64,000 nt of DNA, from contig JAVLUZ010000223.1 of NCBI GenBank assembly GCA_036768485.1, forward strand, positions 3,613,893 through 3,677,892, in the 5' to 3' direction. Positions 1-12,128 of the stretch are shown here, piece after piece. The number at the start of each line of letters is the position of its first letter. The stretch's first letter is position 1. A program made the translations under genes and the position numbers. The stretch comes from Mermis nigrescens. Lineage: Eukaryota; Nematoda; Enoplea; Mermithida; Mermithidae. The notes under the pieces are model-generated. The model had not been told where the DNA came from and made no database searches. It worked only from the letters and a program-made list of their open reading frames with translations.

Positions 1-1496
1 CTCTACAAGATATATATGTACACAATCTCAAAAAGCATGTTGGGTCAAGGGAAGAGGCGGCTGCTCCATCTTAAATCCGCCTCTGACTAATAAGCATTAG
101 CCCTGCTAATACCATGGGTTGAGCATATCTTAATCTCCCATGGGTTAGAACTCAGTTCATACTCAAATTATGCAATAAAAGTATACAATTCTGAAAGCTC
201 TCAGTACGCTGAGCACAAAAATATACCTTGTTTTTCATAATTTTTAGTTTTACTGCTAAAAATAAGGGATGAAAATCTTTGGAAATACAATATGGCAGCA
301 AGTCACGTGACTACAAATCAATAACATTGGCACCACAGACCCACTGAGTGGAATATTTTATCGCGACCGCTCCATCAGAGTTCTAGTATTGCATAGATGG
401 TACCTATGTAAACGTGCGTGCATAACTACCAATCTAGCAACACTGCTTACTTATTGTTTATAAAGCGCTACAGTAATTAGTTTAGGAACAAAAATATCAC
501 TACATGCGGATCAGCTCAATCAAAAGCAAAAAATATCGAAATTCTCAAAAACTGAATGGAATTGCTTTCCTGGCGCTTGAAAAAAACAATTCTACGGCCA
601 AAAAAATGGAATATTTTCAATTTCAGCTCATAAGACCCTAAATTCGCCAAGAAAACGTGAAAAAACTGCCGCACTAGAACGGCGTTACTACCCATAGTAT
701 TACTAGGGTTAATTGCATTCACAAATGTCGACACTTTGACAGAAGACTTTTTATCCAATAAGCCAGCCTTAACAATTGAACGCTGCAGAAACTCTAAGGT
801 CAGTGGCGCGGAATATTGGAGATCAAAAATGTAAAGGTAGGCTATCAAAAACATCATTGCTTCTGCGAATTCGCCTCATTCTCCATCAAGATTTCTTTTT
901 CGACGACAATGCAAAGGCGCGATTGTTCACCCTTTATGACTACAATGAATATGCCAACATCAGTGTCGTCTGTCGGAACAATCTGATTCAGCAGTGTGCC
1001 TTGCTGAAAAAAGCAATGCTAAATAAATGCCTTTATGGTTACTTAAATAAGCTTAAGAATTAATTCATTAGTCTCCTCAACAGAATGTGCTTGATTTGTA
1101 GTGTGTAACATTGCATGCTTATGAGAGAGTTGGTGTTTTCAGATCAACAGATAGGAAAAAACAAGATATGGCCGAAGATTGCTTAAAAATATATATGGTT
1201 CAACTAGTGAAAAAATTGAAAAAATAGCTTTTCTGCAAATTGACTGAAATTCACCGAAAAGTGTCAATTCATATCGCTTCAATTCTTATCATGCATTAAT
1301 TTCTAGACATTAGGTAAAGCAGACCGTATCACAGAATTTGATACTACTGAAAGTCAAGAAGCAAGTAACTTTGACAGGATATTAGCATTTGTAAGCTGTA
1401 TTCCCACCATTATACTCAAAAAGCAAAGCTCATTTCAGTATAAATTACAATAAAAAAGGCAGAAGGCACTTAAAAATGGGCATACCACAATGTATA
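1..1496. other. Intergenic DNA, no recognisable gene
   Basis: AT-rich sequence with scattered stops in all frames. The longest open stretch (776-1063, plus, 95 codons) has no recognisable domain, no clear splice partners and no homologue I can name, so I do not call it a gene. Confidence 0.5.
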
Positions 1497-1574
1497 AGGT
1501 CATTTTTTGACCCTCCAAAAATCTTGCACCCCCTCCCCAGAATTTTCTTTGCTGCCCACATATGCTCTCCTTGT

Positions 1575-1889
1575 CACACTTGGGCGTGGGGGTTTGAGAA
1601 GTATGCACCCCCTAGGCCACATATCCCTGCAGTGCTGCCGCGATGAGCACTGCTGGTGTTGGCTTGGGCAGCTGTTCGATAGCTGGGCTGTGTAAGGTTG
1701 GAATACCCCCCAGAATTCAATTTTTGAAATTTTTTGCTTTTTTAGCAATTTCTTGATGCCATTGGATAGTGCTCAACGAGAAACGTCGAAAAATTGTGTT
1801 GTTTTCACCATACGACCACTTTTAAGACCATTTTTTGACCTTTAAAAATTTTTTCACCCCCTCCAGAATTTTGGTGCTGCCCACCAATG
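1575..1889 (-). mobile_element. G-run MITE (hAT-like), copy 1
   Basis: This is a copy of a short interspersed family found at least eight times here. It has imperfect terminal inverted repeats of the type CAYACSTGGGCG and runs of G/C near one end. It has a recognisable core that includes the words GAAACGTCGAAAAA and GCCATTGGATAGTGCT. Flanks CTCCTTGT and CTCCTCAT match at 6 of 8 positions, consistent with a decayed 8-bp target duplication. A truncated second copy, the end with TGCTGCCCA, sits directly beside it at about 1497-1562. It has no coding capacity. Confidence 0.7.
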
Positions 1890-2071
1890 CTCCTCATCCC
1901 TTCTTAAAGGTGGAATTTTGTAATTCTGTGTATGTAGGCATGGTGTAGGGCTTAATTAGACCCCATAAGAATTCAAAAACCCTCTGAGGAATACGATAGA
2001 CCACAGAATTGAATTTAGTGTTTTTTAGCGATTTAGTTCCACCAGATACCCAGAATTTGGATGCTGCTTAT

Positions 2072-3183
2072 TAGTGATGTCCCGGTGCCACTTTTTTTAC
2101 CGGTGCCGGTGCCGGTGCTGGTACCCCTGTACAAGCGCTGGTGCCGGTGCTACATTAGCATATTATATAGTGTACTATGCTCCTTCATAAAGGGTTAAAT
2201 TTGTACATATTTTTCACTGGATATACATATTAAGGGCAAACTTTTAACGACTTCATCATTTTTAATTTATGAATACATATGAATTTTCTCACTTAAGCAT
2301 TAAACAAACAAAAAATTGTAATAAAATTGAAATTCAAAGAAAAATAAAAGTTAAATAGTGTACTATAAGTTTAAGTGTAGCGCAATCAAGATGCAGTAGT
2401 CGATTCTTTAGTCAAATCGAAATTTGGTTTTAGTGCATTAGTTAAATATTCAACTAGTAAGAAACAAACATGAAAATAGCCACAAAAACTTTTTGAGGTT
2501 AAATTATTTGAGTTTATCATTTCACATTTTCAAAAGCCTCTGAGGACAAACATGGGATATATTAGTAATGCAAAAAACTTGTATAGAAGTTCATTTACAA
2601 AATTTTAACAAGCTTTTTCTGGATAATTTGCAGGAAAAAGTTTTGCATAAAAACTATTTTAAAATTCTTGCTGCGTTTTATGGTCTTCTGCTTACGAAAT
2701 GGAAAAATAAAAATAGATTTGATGAAATTAAGTTGAAAACTACTCTGTAGTACTCATCCTTCTTGCCTACAGATGGTAGAATTAGGAAGAACTTTCCACT
2801 CTATATGTCAATGTTTTTAATTTTAATATACTTTATTTATCAGTGTCCACGCTTCTTGCTCTTAATTGGTGTTTTCAATAAGATGTGTTTCGTTAAATGA
2901 ATAATTCATTATTAAAGCTCAAAGACTTGTTCTGAAGTTCAGTCAAAATGCTCACTATGCTAATCAGAAGATTTTATGAACAAAATGCTACCTTTATTCA
3001 TTAAATTGATGATAAATGAGCTTCAATTATTCTTTTTACACTAATTTTTTCTCTTTTATCTAGCACGGGCACCAGCACCGGTACCAGCCTAGCACCGGCC
3101 CGGTGCCATGCTTAGGCACCGGCGCCAGTGCCGGTGCTGGTGCTTAGGCACTGGTGCCGGTGCTGGTGCCCAGGACATCACTA
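2072..3183. mobile_element. Non-autonomous hAT transposon, 8-bp target duplication
   Basis: The ends are inverted copies (TAGTGATGTCC inward on the left, GGACATCACTA on the right). They are flanked by a perfect 8-bp direct repeat CTGCTTAT at 2064-2071 and 3184-3191. Both subterminal regions carry many copies of GGTGCCGGTGC-type words in opposite orientations, which look like subterminal transposase-binding repeats. The 1.1 kb interior is AT-rich and has no transposase remnant. A longest open stretch of 60 codons (2568-2750) is not convincing. TIR and 8-bp duplication place it in the hAT superfamily; the family is unknown. Confidence 0.85.
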
Positions 3184-3191
3184 CTGCTTAT

Positions 3192-4067
3192 GTATGAAAA
3201 AGTATTCCCACAACAATAAAGGTCAAAAATACCATATAGATTGACAATGGTGGGAAATTTCTTCATATAAACCCAACAAAACCGAAAAGAATGCATGACA
3301 TCTCTTGCACTTCACCACTTTTATCTGATCAGCTATATAGTCTGTCACATTGTAAGAAGGAGTACATGTGCATTAAGTATAGAGGTGAGACAAACAAAAT
3401 GTTCACATGTGAAACGAGCTGTCACGGCTATTTGGTTTTTATTTGATGAATAGGAAATTTTACATTTTCAAAATAGTATTTGTGTACAAGAAAATCGCAA
3501 AAAAACAATATGGTTTTTTACCCAACAAATGTGGTTTTAACTATATGTTTGCAGTGGGTAAGGGGAGGGAAATGGGGATATTCCCCTCACCAAAAATGTT
3601 CATACTCCCATGAGGCCATTTTGAAACAAAACTTATTGCTGGAATCAAGGAAAAGTGTTAAATGACGTCTAAACGAATAATTTAAAGTGCATATACTAAT
3701 TTTTTAAGCAATAAATTGTTCATTCGTTTATTCAAAGTTTTCTTCCATTAATCTGTATATGTACATTTGATGTTATACATCATTTTAAACATATGTATCA
3801 CACATTCCCATAGGGGTTAGGGTGGTGTTACCCCCTCAGGGTCCAAGGCTCAAGTCAATGTCAGTTGACTTCTGGTGAACACGTTTTGAATTTTTTCGAA
3901 CTTAATTTTTAGTATGGCAAAAGTGCATCTATTAGAATTTCTCGAAGTTTTACAGTATTTTTGAATGTAAGCAAGGGTAAATAGACAAACTATCACTATA
4001 AAAGATGCATGTAACAGTTAAAATTTTGGGAGAGGGGCTTCACGGCATACATTCGACAGAGGGGTAG
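3192..4067. other. Intergenic DNA
   Basis: No gene is recognisable. The 61-codon open stretch at 3480-3665 contains G-rich repeat fragments and lacks coding character. Confidence 0.4.
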
Positions 4068-4331
4068 CATAGGTGGGCAGCTCTGAAGTTCTAAAGGGGT
4101 GAAAAAATTTCTGGGGGGGTTAAGGGCGAAAAAATTTACAAAGGTCAAAAAATGGTCTTAAAAATGTTTGTTTCGACGTTTCTCATCGAGCACTATCCAA
4201 ATTTATCAAAAAAAATCACTAAAGAAGCAGAAAAAATTTAGAAAAAAATTTCAAAAATTGATTTCTGGGGGGTAATCCAACTTCTATGGGGTGCATGCCC
4301 CCAAACCCCCCTTCCCCATGCCCACATGTGC
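4068..4331 (+). mobile_element. G-run MITE (hAT-like), copy 2
   Basis: The copy starts with a GGTGGGCAGC-type end and finishes near CCCATGCCCACATGTG. The core shows the conserved words GACGTTTCTCATC and GAGCACTATCC. Flanking 8-mers are not convincingly duplicated, so the copy is old or rearranged. Further degenerate fragments of the same G-rich ends lie at about 4480-4640, 5110-5250, 5640-5700 and 5870-6090. Confidence 0.6.
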
Positions 4332-6088
4332 TGAATAGGGGTCCCTGACCATTTTTAGAAGCAGAAGGGGGGTTAGCGACTCCAACTTCAGGCCGAAAAT
4401 AGTAAAAAACAACTAAAGATAGCCAAAAAAGCGTAAGATTTTGCCAAAATTGGGGGAGGGTTATCAAAAATCATCTGACTTTGGAGGGGGTTTGGGGCTT
4501 AAAAGTGTGGGTGAAGGATGGTCTAAACCCCCTGTTGCATGTATCATTCTGGACCATTTTCAGAGGGGGTAGTAAGCGGCTCTGATTTTTGGCCAAAAAG
4601 TGGCAAAAACACCTAAAAATAGTCAAAAAGCGCAAGTTATCGCCAAAAATGGGGAGGATGGGTCAAAATTTTCTGACATTAGAATAACAAGATACAACAG
4701 CTTAAGTATCAAAACTTGACATTAAATAAAAAGTGAATCACACATTTTCCGCAATGAAGCTCGATTTACCCCCTCCTAAAACGTGAATGCTGAACTACGA
4801 TACAATTGAAGTTTTGGATAGGATCTTGTGTTGCGAAAATGTAGTACTTGGAAAATCACATCATGCAATGGTTCTACAAGTAATTTAGCTCCGCATGAAG
4901 AAACGGGATAGAATTTTACCTTCGACCAACATGTTGTCTTGGTTTTGCATGCTGCTTATTTTATCCTCACTGAGAGAATAATCTGGTTCAAAATTCACTT
5001 TGACTCTTCTGGCTCCAATAATACCTTAACATATGTCTTGCATCCGCATTAGGATTTTCAGGACTACGTTTTCCTTTATTTGCCTATAGCCAAGGACGGA
5101 TATAGAGAGGGCAAGAAGATTGTGCAGCCGCCAGACATGCAGCATGGGTTGGGCATCCCATCCACCTCCCGAAGTCAGAAAACTTTTGACTCCCCCCCAA
5201 TTTTTGGAAAATAATTGAATTTTTTCGGCAGTTTTTAGGTGTTGTTTTTGTTGGTTCTGACCAAAAATTACAAATTTTCCTGAAAATTGGTAGGAAAAGT
5301 GCTTTTTTAAGCATTGGTAGCTATCTGTTTGCTCAAAAATGTCAAATTTTCGAGCATTGTGAGAAACGCTAAAAACGATGTTTTTGACCCGTATCCACCA
5401 TTCTCAGACTAAAAAAACACTTTGAACCACCCACCCGCCAATTCTCATGCTGCACATGTCTGATCGTATCTTTAGCATATTATCCTTTTAAGAAGGTGGA
5501 GACTTTAGTTTTCCGGTAGTTACATTCGATACTTTATCTTCTATTATGTTAATTTGCAGAGCGTCATTTCAGCATACTTTTTAGGACTAATGACATGCAC
5601 ATACATCTAACTGCTTTAAATTTAAGATTGGTTCCCCACCATACATGCACATAGGGGATGAGGGTGGACTTATTACCCCCCCCAACCGCTGAAGGGTTAG
5701 CTAAACAGGTACTATTTGGCGATTTCGAGCTAACAGAATGTTTTGCGTCATCTTTGAGATCAAAAGCAGTAACAATATCAAAAATTTTCCGGCGCCAAAT
5801 TAGTAATCTTATGTAATTTTTTACCCAAAAAAAGCCCCAAAAATTCATGTTTTGAATTTCTGAGATTTTACCCCCCACCTTCTGCCAAGCCGACCCTGAC
5901 CTTGTGCACCAATAGTCCCCAACACACCTATCATTTTTAGGCTGAGGGTTAAGGTAATATTTTTGGCTAGAAATAATAAAAAGATTCTAAAATGGCTAAA
6001 GCAAGCAAGTTTCTGAAAAAAATTATTAACAGTAAAGAATTTCTGTCTTTGGGAATAGGGGACTCCCAACTTTCAGTGGGGGTTCCCT
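4332..6088. repeat. Region of decayed G-run repeat fragments
   Basis: Several partial, diverged pieces resemble the G-rich end of the MITE family (tracts such as GGGGGGTTAG and CCCCCCCCAATTTT). Open stretches here (for example 5564-5878 and 5845-6069 on the minus strand) cover these repeats and are not genes. Confidence 0.45.
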
Positions 6089-8300
6089 CTAAGCTCCGTT
6101 ACATATTTGACTAAGCAGTATTTCTGACCGGGCCCATATCCAAGATTTTGTTTCAGAGGGACACACGACCAAAATTTGTTCAAAGCATAAAGGGGCCAAA
6201 AGATAAATCAAAAAAGACGCTTTATGACCACTGGACACGGTTTTTTGTACGTGACAAAGATATTGAGGCTTGTGCGAAGATTTTTGGAGCAACCTTTGTA
6301 CAACTTTGTACAAAAAGTATAGGCACTTTTTGGCCGATTTTTCATTTTAAAAAAATCGCCAAGTTTTTGTACAAACAAAAAACAGTGCCACTAGAGCTGT
6401 AAAATTTGTAAATTTTGCTAGCTAAATGCCTAAAATATGATGAGAATTCAAAACACACCCTCATCAACCAATCTCATTTTCCGCATCAACCTGTGCAGAA
6501 CAGAAGAAATAGATGCCAAACAAGCTTTGAGTTCTATAAAGACTAGAAATCGAGCGTTTAAACCACGCACTTGGAACTACCTAGACTGTAATTATAATTT
6601 TGAAATTTGGCGCCAAGTGCCAAAATTTTTAAGCGATTTTCACCTAAAAAAAGCAAAAGGGAAGTGAAGGAAAAAATCATTCTTATGTTTCATTTCAGGT
6701 GGCGCGTATCCCCAAACCCCCTGGTTACAGGCCTGTATCTGACTAATGTGAAAATAACCTTGACTTTATTAGGCAAGCCTAAATGCAAGCAATATTTACA
6801 TAAGAAAACGACTTGTAAATGAAAAGACAGCATCCCTTGCGTTCACCGTTTTTTCCACTTTTTGGTCTATTTGTCTACTAAAATTTTGAGAAAAGAAAAA
6901 ATTTACGGATTGATTGGCATTTGTGGAAAATCCAGTAATGTTAGAATGCGTTATAGAGAGGTAAAACTTCAAAAAACTTTTGGCGCTTCGCGCTGAATCG
7001 ATTTAATCCATACTTGTTATTATTTTTTAAGCCACGCCGCGCCAATTGCAGCATTTTTATCGACAATTCGGTCTAAAACTTCACTATGATTGAGAATTCT
7101 TGTCTTCTGCATGGCTTTGCTTAGCTTTTGTAATGCTAAAATGCGTTTTAGAACGCTAAAATTTCAAAATTTTCTGGCACATTGCGCCATTTGATAAATT
7201 ATAGTTTTTATTGTCAAAAGCGACTCCAGAATTGGCTAAAATGCTATACTAAAGGGAGGAAATTCAAGTTTGAACAGAAATAACATATACTGATTGTGAT
7301 ATTTCTAGTAGAGCGCAAAATTTTCATACAAAAAGTGCATCAAACACAGCTATTACATGTGCACATGGGATTTTCTACTTAAAAAACACTGATTTTACAA
7401 CACAGGCGATCTATTTTTAACGTTTTTAGGCTTCCAAAAAAACGTGGAAAAAGTGGAAACACTGTTTTTTGTAAGAGCCTCTTTGTACATGTACAAAGAT
7501 CTCCGGAAAAGTCTGTGTACGAGTGAAAATTTTTTTGTACATATAACATATAGCTATCGAATGTACACACATTTTAGCATACTTCTAGATTGTCATCTGT
7601 GACCCGCACGCTTTGCAAAAGGTGTAACTTTGTCCTAAATTCAGCTGGTTATATTAGTTCGGCCTAAAACGCCAAAATTTTCATGAGTCTTAGGTTGAAA
7701 TTACACATAAAATTCGACTCAGTAAGTTAAAATAACTTGTGTTACACAGTTACAAATAAAGCGATTGCAATGTGCTGAGTCAATCTCACGATAGACACCA
7801 ATTTGCTAATGAATTAAATGCAACGCAAAGATAAAAGAGTCAATTTATCTTCAAATGGCAGTAAAAAGTGTAAAGTTGTTTAATAGTGCTTTTTTCTGCA
7901 TAAAATCTTTATCGAACTGTACAAAAAGATGTAAAAGATGCTTGAATCTGTACAAAGATGCTTAAAGATGGATTTTGGAGTGTTTAATGCCAGCGCTTGG
8001 AGCTAAATACAATGTAATTATGATATTTGGCGCGAAGCGCCTGAAATTTTTGAAATTTTTTAAAAAATACTCAAAAAAGTGTTGGAATTACTATTAATTT
8101 GCCCCAAAAAGTCTTTGTATGTTGTACAAAGATGGCTTTAAAAATCTTTGTACAAGCCTCAAAATCTTTGTCTTGTACAAAAAGAAACAGTGAGTGGAAA
8201 GAAATTTTGGGTCTGGTCTATAATGTCAACCTAATTGCTGGGAAAAACGGTGCTTGCATTCCCGACAATGCTTTTTCCCAAAAATAAAAGCGAAAATTTT
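6089..8300. repeat. Degenerate repeat region with TTTGTACAAAG and GGCGC motifs
   Basis: The words TTTGTACAAAG and GTACAAAGAT recur in both orientations (for example around 6297, 7484, 7926, 8115 and 8172). They are mixed with GCGC palindromic words such as TTTGGCGCGAAGCGCC (near 8022) and GGCGCTTCGCGC (near 6981). The 84-codon open frame at 6148-6402 consists of these words. It looks like an old, inverted or multi-copy transposon remnant; I cannot name the family. Confidence 0.4.
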
Positions 8301-9028
8301 CTCAGAGATCTTACAAAATACTTAGATATTACTTAGACCGTTCCCAAACTGAACAAATCAAGTCATTACCGTGAGCCACATGTGGCATATTATGCTTGAA
8401 GTAAACATTCCAATGATATCCGGTACTCAGCAACTTAGTCCGGCCAGTAAAACTCAACAGCGGATCAAAAATATTACATTTGTTATAAATGTTAATACCT
8501 CAATTTCATAACTGATTGATCATATAAGTCACAGAAGACACTCAAAGAAAGTGTCAAACATATCTTGAATAGATGATTCTGGCACCTGCCAGATGACTTG
8601 CATTTTGCATTTTTAGAAAAAATAGGCCTAAAGCCTTTTCTGAAGCATCGCCTGATAATAAAAGGAAGGTAGTTTTCTTAACTACACGCTGGTCGACAGA
8701 TATCAGCGCACAACTTGCACTCTAGAGTCTAGGCTCATAGTTAGCTGCTATTCACAGAAAAATAAGTAGAAACTAGCAGCAGAAGCCAACTCTAGACGAT
8801 CAATATTATCAGTTTCATCTTATTCTATTACTGTAATTAAATCGCTACCTAAGTAGCTTGTGTCTCTAAATTTTTTAAGTTCATAAATAAAATTTTTAGG
8901 TTGATTCTACAAACCCACGAACCGCGCCCAAACCTTTTCAAGTGAATAAAAAAGTTAATCACTTACATAAGAATTTCAATCACCTCGACAATGCCCCGAA
9001 ATGAACATATAAATGTATATGTCAATCC
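8301..9028. other. Left flank of Polinton element 1, no gene seen
   Basis: AT-rich sequence without a recognisable ORF, exon or repeat of known type. It ends at the TACATA target duplication. Confidence 0.4.
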
Positions 9029-9034
9029 TACATA
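9029..9034. repeat. Target-site duplication TACATA (left)
   Basis: TACATA directly precedes the AGTAGTATACC end of element 1 and matches 20155-20160 exactly. Confidence 0.92.
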
Positions 9035-10484
9035 AGTAGTATACCGTGTCTCCCTAGACTCATATCTTATAGCGTTGTAGTGTTATAAGATAGGCAGATC
9101 TGCTCCCTGGCCCAAAATCGAGATTGCGCCAGGGAGAAAATGGGTTGGGGTCCTGCCCGAACGTGCCCGGGGAGGGGGCGCGCGCCAGCTTAGGGCCCAG
9201 GGCCAGGGGGGATACAATAACCCAGGGGGTTATTACCCAGGGGGTTATTATCCAGGGGTTATTTCTGAAAAGCGTAAGTCAAGAACCAGCTGTCGGATCG
9301 GGCTCAAATTTTCAGAGTATGATGTATATAGGCGAGGCATGCTAAGCATAGAAATTCAGCGCGCAGCCTACAGTATACCAATTTACTTTAAACTTTCTCG
9401 TATATCACTATATTTCGAGAACTATAGGGCGGATTTAGCTCAAATTTTCAGAGTAGGGTGAATACCCTATTTGTAAATTATTACAAAAATTTGGAGTAAG
9501 TACCTACCGTATATATTAATTTACTTTACACTTTCTCATATAGTACTATATTTCGAGAACTATAGGGCGTATTTAGCTCAAACTTTCAGGGTAAGATATA
9601 TAAGGTGTGCTATGTACAAAATTTTAGCGCGTAACCTAGAGTATGCCAATTATACTGCCTGATGGCGTCAAACGGATGGATGTAAAGTTCTCTATGGAGA
9701 TCTATTTTTTATAACTAGTAATCAATTATTATAAACATGCCCGGACCTACCCGTAAGCCTAAGGAGTGCCTGGGGACCACTAGTAAGGCTAGGGGGTCCT
9801 GAAAAGGGGGTCGCTTGGCATTTTATCGATTTTTTACACTAACAGTTGGTTCCAAAACAACTTGTTCCAAAACAGAGGCAATATAGGTTGTCCAGTCCTA
9901 GGGAGTATTGTTGTATTTTGTGGGGGGAGACTCAAGCTTAGGGAAAAAGTTTTTCCTAATTTTTAACCAATCTTTATGCATCAGCTTCAACAGCTTCATT
10001 TTTTCTTACAGTAACAGTTGGCACCGTAACAACTTGTTTCGAAACAACATTGTCAGTGTGTGTGTGTGTATGTGTGTTTGGGGGTAGCAGTCCTTGTGGG
10101 AGTCCACATGCGCCACCACCACAAGCGCCACCTCCACAAGCGCCATCAAGTTCCACAAGCGCTACTGTATTCACTGTATCCTTTATAGTTAGTTTATGAA
10201 AGTAGTCAGCTATTTTGTCATCAGGTCGTAGCGATTATTATCTACGCGCAAATTAATTATTTTGATGGCATTTGGCCCTTCATAAAACAGAATATTGTCC
10301 GAGTATACTTTAATTTGGTAGTCAGGTACCAGAATGTTTTGAATTTTTTCAACAGCTTCAAGACCGTATTTTTCTTTATCAGTGTTAAGATCAGCTTTGT
10401 GCATTAAATCTAAAGCTAGCTGCTTTTGTAGCGTGCAACGGCTTTTATTGCCTTTCCTAATAGACTCCCATTTAGGGCTATTGT
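9035..10484. repeat. Left terminal inverted repeat of element 1
   Basis: The repeat is about 1450 bp and is an inverted copy of 18659-20154. It contains a GC-rich subterminal block, a tandem ATAACCCAGGGGG-type repeat (about 9205-9265), three diverged ~150-bp modules that share AGCTCAAATTTTCAGAGTA-like words (about 9290-9660), and a GT/CA microsatellite near 10055. Its inner part holds the last ~90 codons of the PolB N-terminal ORF. TIRs above 1 kb are usual for Polintons. Confidence 0.92.
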
Positions 10485-10926
10485 CCAGCTTTGCTATTCC
10501 TGTAACAACAACTCGGGGTAGTGATAAATTATCATTTGATGCAATTTTAATGTACGCTCGTCTACCCAATTGTGATTTTTTATCTACTACGACTACCTTG
10601 AAGATCATATCTTCAACAAACCTAAGCTCCTTATTGGACTGTGCTATATTTTCAATAATACTAAAAACTTTGTTGGTGTTCAAATACTGACGCTGAGTAA
10701 ATGGAACTAATACAGGGAAGTCAAGGCATGAATGTTTGATTTCTAGACCTATTAGACTGTCTGCGGGGTAATGCTTGAGCATCTTTTGAATAGCTTGCTC
10801 AAACATCTCTTCAATATCAGGACAGTCATCAAGGTTTCGAAACTTTAGTCGGAATGTACTTGCAGCTGACTTGAACCTATGAACAGAAGTGAATGAGTGT
10901 TCGCTTACTTCAAAAAATTGATCCAT
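10210..10926 (-). CDS. N-terminal domain of Polinton protein-primed DNA polymerase B (truncated)
   Basis: The 238-codon ORF is complete and open. It resembles the N-terminal region of Polinton/adintovirus pPolB, including a conserved EIKH-x-LDFPVLVPF-like segment (residues ~62-77) and a terminal NNRYDLMTK block. In full-length pPolB that last block is followed by the Cys-rich, exonuclease and polymerase domains. Here a TAG stop follows immediately, and neither the exonuclease nor the palm domain exists anywhere in the element. The last ~90 codons lie in the left TIR and are repeated at 18659-18933. A TATAAATA box on the minus strand (10963-10970) lies 37-44 nt upstream of the ATG. The family assignment is from recognition only, and the function of a stand-alone N-domain is unknown. 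It may be a fossil fragment kept open by chance. Confidence 0.72.
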   Translation of the reverse strand: MDQFFEVSEHSFTSVHRFKSAASTFRLKFRNLDDCPDIEEMFEQAIQKMLKHYPADSLIGLEIKHSCLDFPVLVPFTQRQYLNTNKVFSIIENIAQSNKELRFVEDMIFKVVVVDKKSQLGRRAYIKIASNDNLSLPRVVVTGIAKLDNSPKWESIRKGNKSRCTLQKQLALDLMHKADLNTDKEKYGLEAVEKIQNILVPDYQIKVYSDNILFYEGPNAIKIINLRVDNNRYDLMTK

Positions 10927-10962
10927 CTTTGAGGAAAACTATAACATATACTGCTTGACCCT

Positions 10963-10970
10963 TATTTATA
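10963..10970 (-). promoter_or_regulatory. TATAAATA box upstream of PolB-N ORF
   Basis: An exact TATAAATA on the minus strand, 37-44 nt before the ATG at 10926. It sits head-to-head with the integrase box at 11022. Confidence 0.6.
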
Positions 10971-11021
10971 GACAAAATCATTGCATTAGATGGTAAGAAT
11001 CCAAAAAGTAGGAATGTTGTT

Positions 11022-11029
11022 TATAAATA
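11022..11029 (+). promoter_or_regulatory. TATAAATA box upstream of integrase
   Basis: An exact TATAAATA 27-34 nt before the ATG at 11056. It supports 11056 rather than the upstream ATG at 10990 as the start. Confidence 0.65.
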
Positions 11030-11055
11030 GATGGAATGCTAAAAATTGTTCAAGA

Positions 11056-12091
11056 ATGAATAAAATACTTAAGAAACTGTACTACAATCCACAAAGTGGA
11101 TACACTGGCGTTAATCAACTTTACACTCGCATCACAAAGATTTGCCCGATTGTTAAATTAGAACAAGTATGTGCCTGGCTAGAAAAGCAACCCACCTATA
11201 CTTTACACAAACCCATCCTCAAGCATTATTCACAAAATAGAGTATTAGTAAGCAGCATTGATGAACAATGGCAATGTGATATTGTAGATCTCTAGTCTTT
11301 AAGCAAGTTTAACAATAATTTTAAGTATCTCTTGAATTGCATAGACATATTTTCAAAATATGCATGGTCTCTTCCTCTAAAATCTAAAAGTTCAAAAGAT
11401 GTTCTGACCGCTTTTCAAAGCATTTTAAATTCATCTAATCGAAAACCGTACAAGCTGCAAACGGACGCAGGGACCGAATTTACAAACAAGGAGTTCCTGA
11501 AATTTCTAAAATCTGAATCTATCGATTTTTTCACGACCAGAAGCGAAACAAAAGCTAGCGTAGTTGAACGTTTTAATCGCACGCTTAAAGAAAGTATGTG
11601 GCGGTACTTCACAAAGAGTAATTCATATAAATATATTGACATATTACCCGACTTGATGAAAAATTATAATCACTCTAAGCATTGTACGATAGGTACATTG
11701 CCAGCTAATGTGACCATAAAAAATGAGACGGACATCTTGAATAGAGCATTTAGAATTGATAAACAGAACATTGTCTTTAAATTTGATATTGGTGATAAAG
11801 TCCGACTGAGTAAAGTTAAGCGCCCTTTTGAAAAAGGATTTTGGCCCAACTGGACAGAGGAGTTTTTCGTAATTAAAGAAAGATATGCTCGAAACCCATC
11901 CGTTTATGTTCTAGAAGGGTATTTTTTATGAGCCTGAATTGCAAAAAATTGAAACAAAAACTGACAATTTGTATGTAATTGAAAAGATTTTGAAAACACG
12001 TAAGAAAGGCAATAAAACTAATTATTTAGTACGGTAGTGAGGGTACCCAGAAAAGTTTGATTCCTGGGTCTCGAACGTAATAAAGTTATAA
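11056..12091 (+). pseudogene. Polinton integrase (retroviral-type DDE plus chromodomain), broken
   Basis: An rve-family integrase that would insert the linear element DNA with a 6-bp stagger. The start at 11056 gives the same N-terminus as the element 2 integrase (LKNLYYN-type). Catalytic residues are visible: Asp in QCDIVDL, Asp in QTDAGTEF and Glu in VVERFN. The C-terminus is chromodomain-like (VIEKILKTR...YPEKFDSWVS). There are three breaks: a TAG at 11293-11295 where element 2 has Gln, a one-base frameshift near 11925, and a TAG/TGA pair near 12033. The last stop TAA (12089-12091) overlaps the next gene's TATAAATA box. Divergent from the PolB-N ORF. No active protein is expected. Confidence 0.9.
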
Positions 12092-12094
12092 ATA
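12087..12094 (+). promoter_or_regulatory. TATAAATA box upstream of the 105-aa ORF
   Basis: An exact TATAAATA 35-42 nt before the ATG at 12129, overlapping the integrase stop codon. Confidence 0.6.
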
Positions 12095-12128
12095 GTAAGT
12101 ATTTCTGTATTTCCAATTAAAGGCAAAA

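Noticed and set aside
9974..10174. 66-codon minus-strand ORF with Gly/Cys and Thr-His repeats in the left TIR (and its copy at 18985-19173)
   Set aside because: It is made of a GCX tandem repeat and a CA microsatellite whose length differs between TIR arms. No domain and no promoter box at the right distance.
10382..10690. 102-codon plus ORF inside the PolB-N region (also 18513-18761 minus)
   Set aside because: Antisense shadow of the PolB N-terminal ORF.
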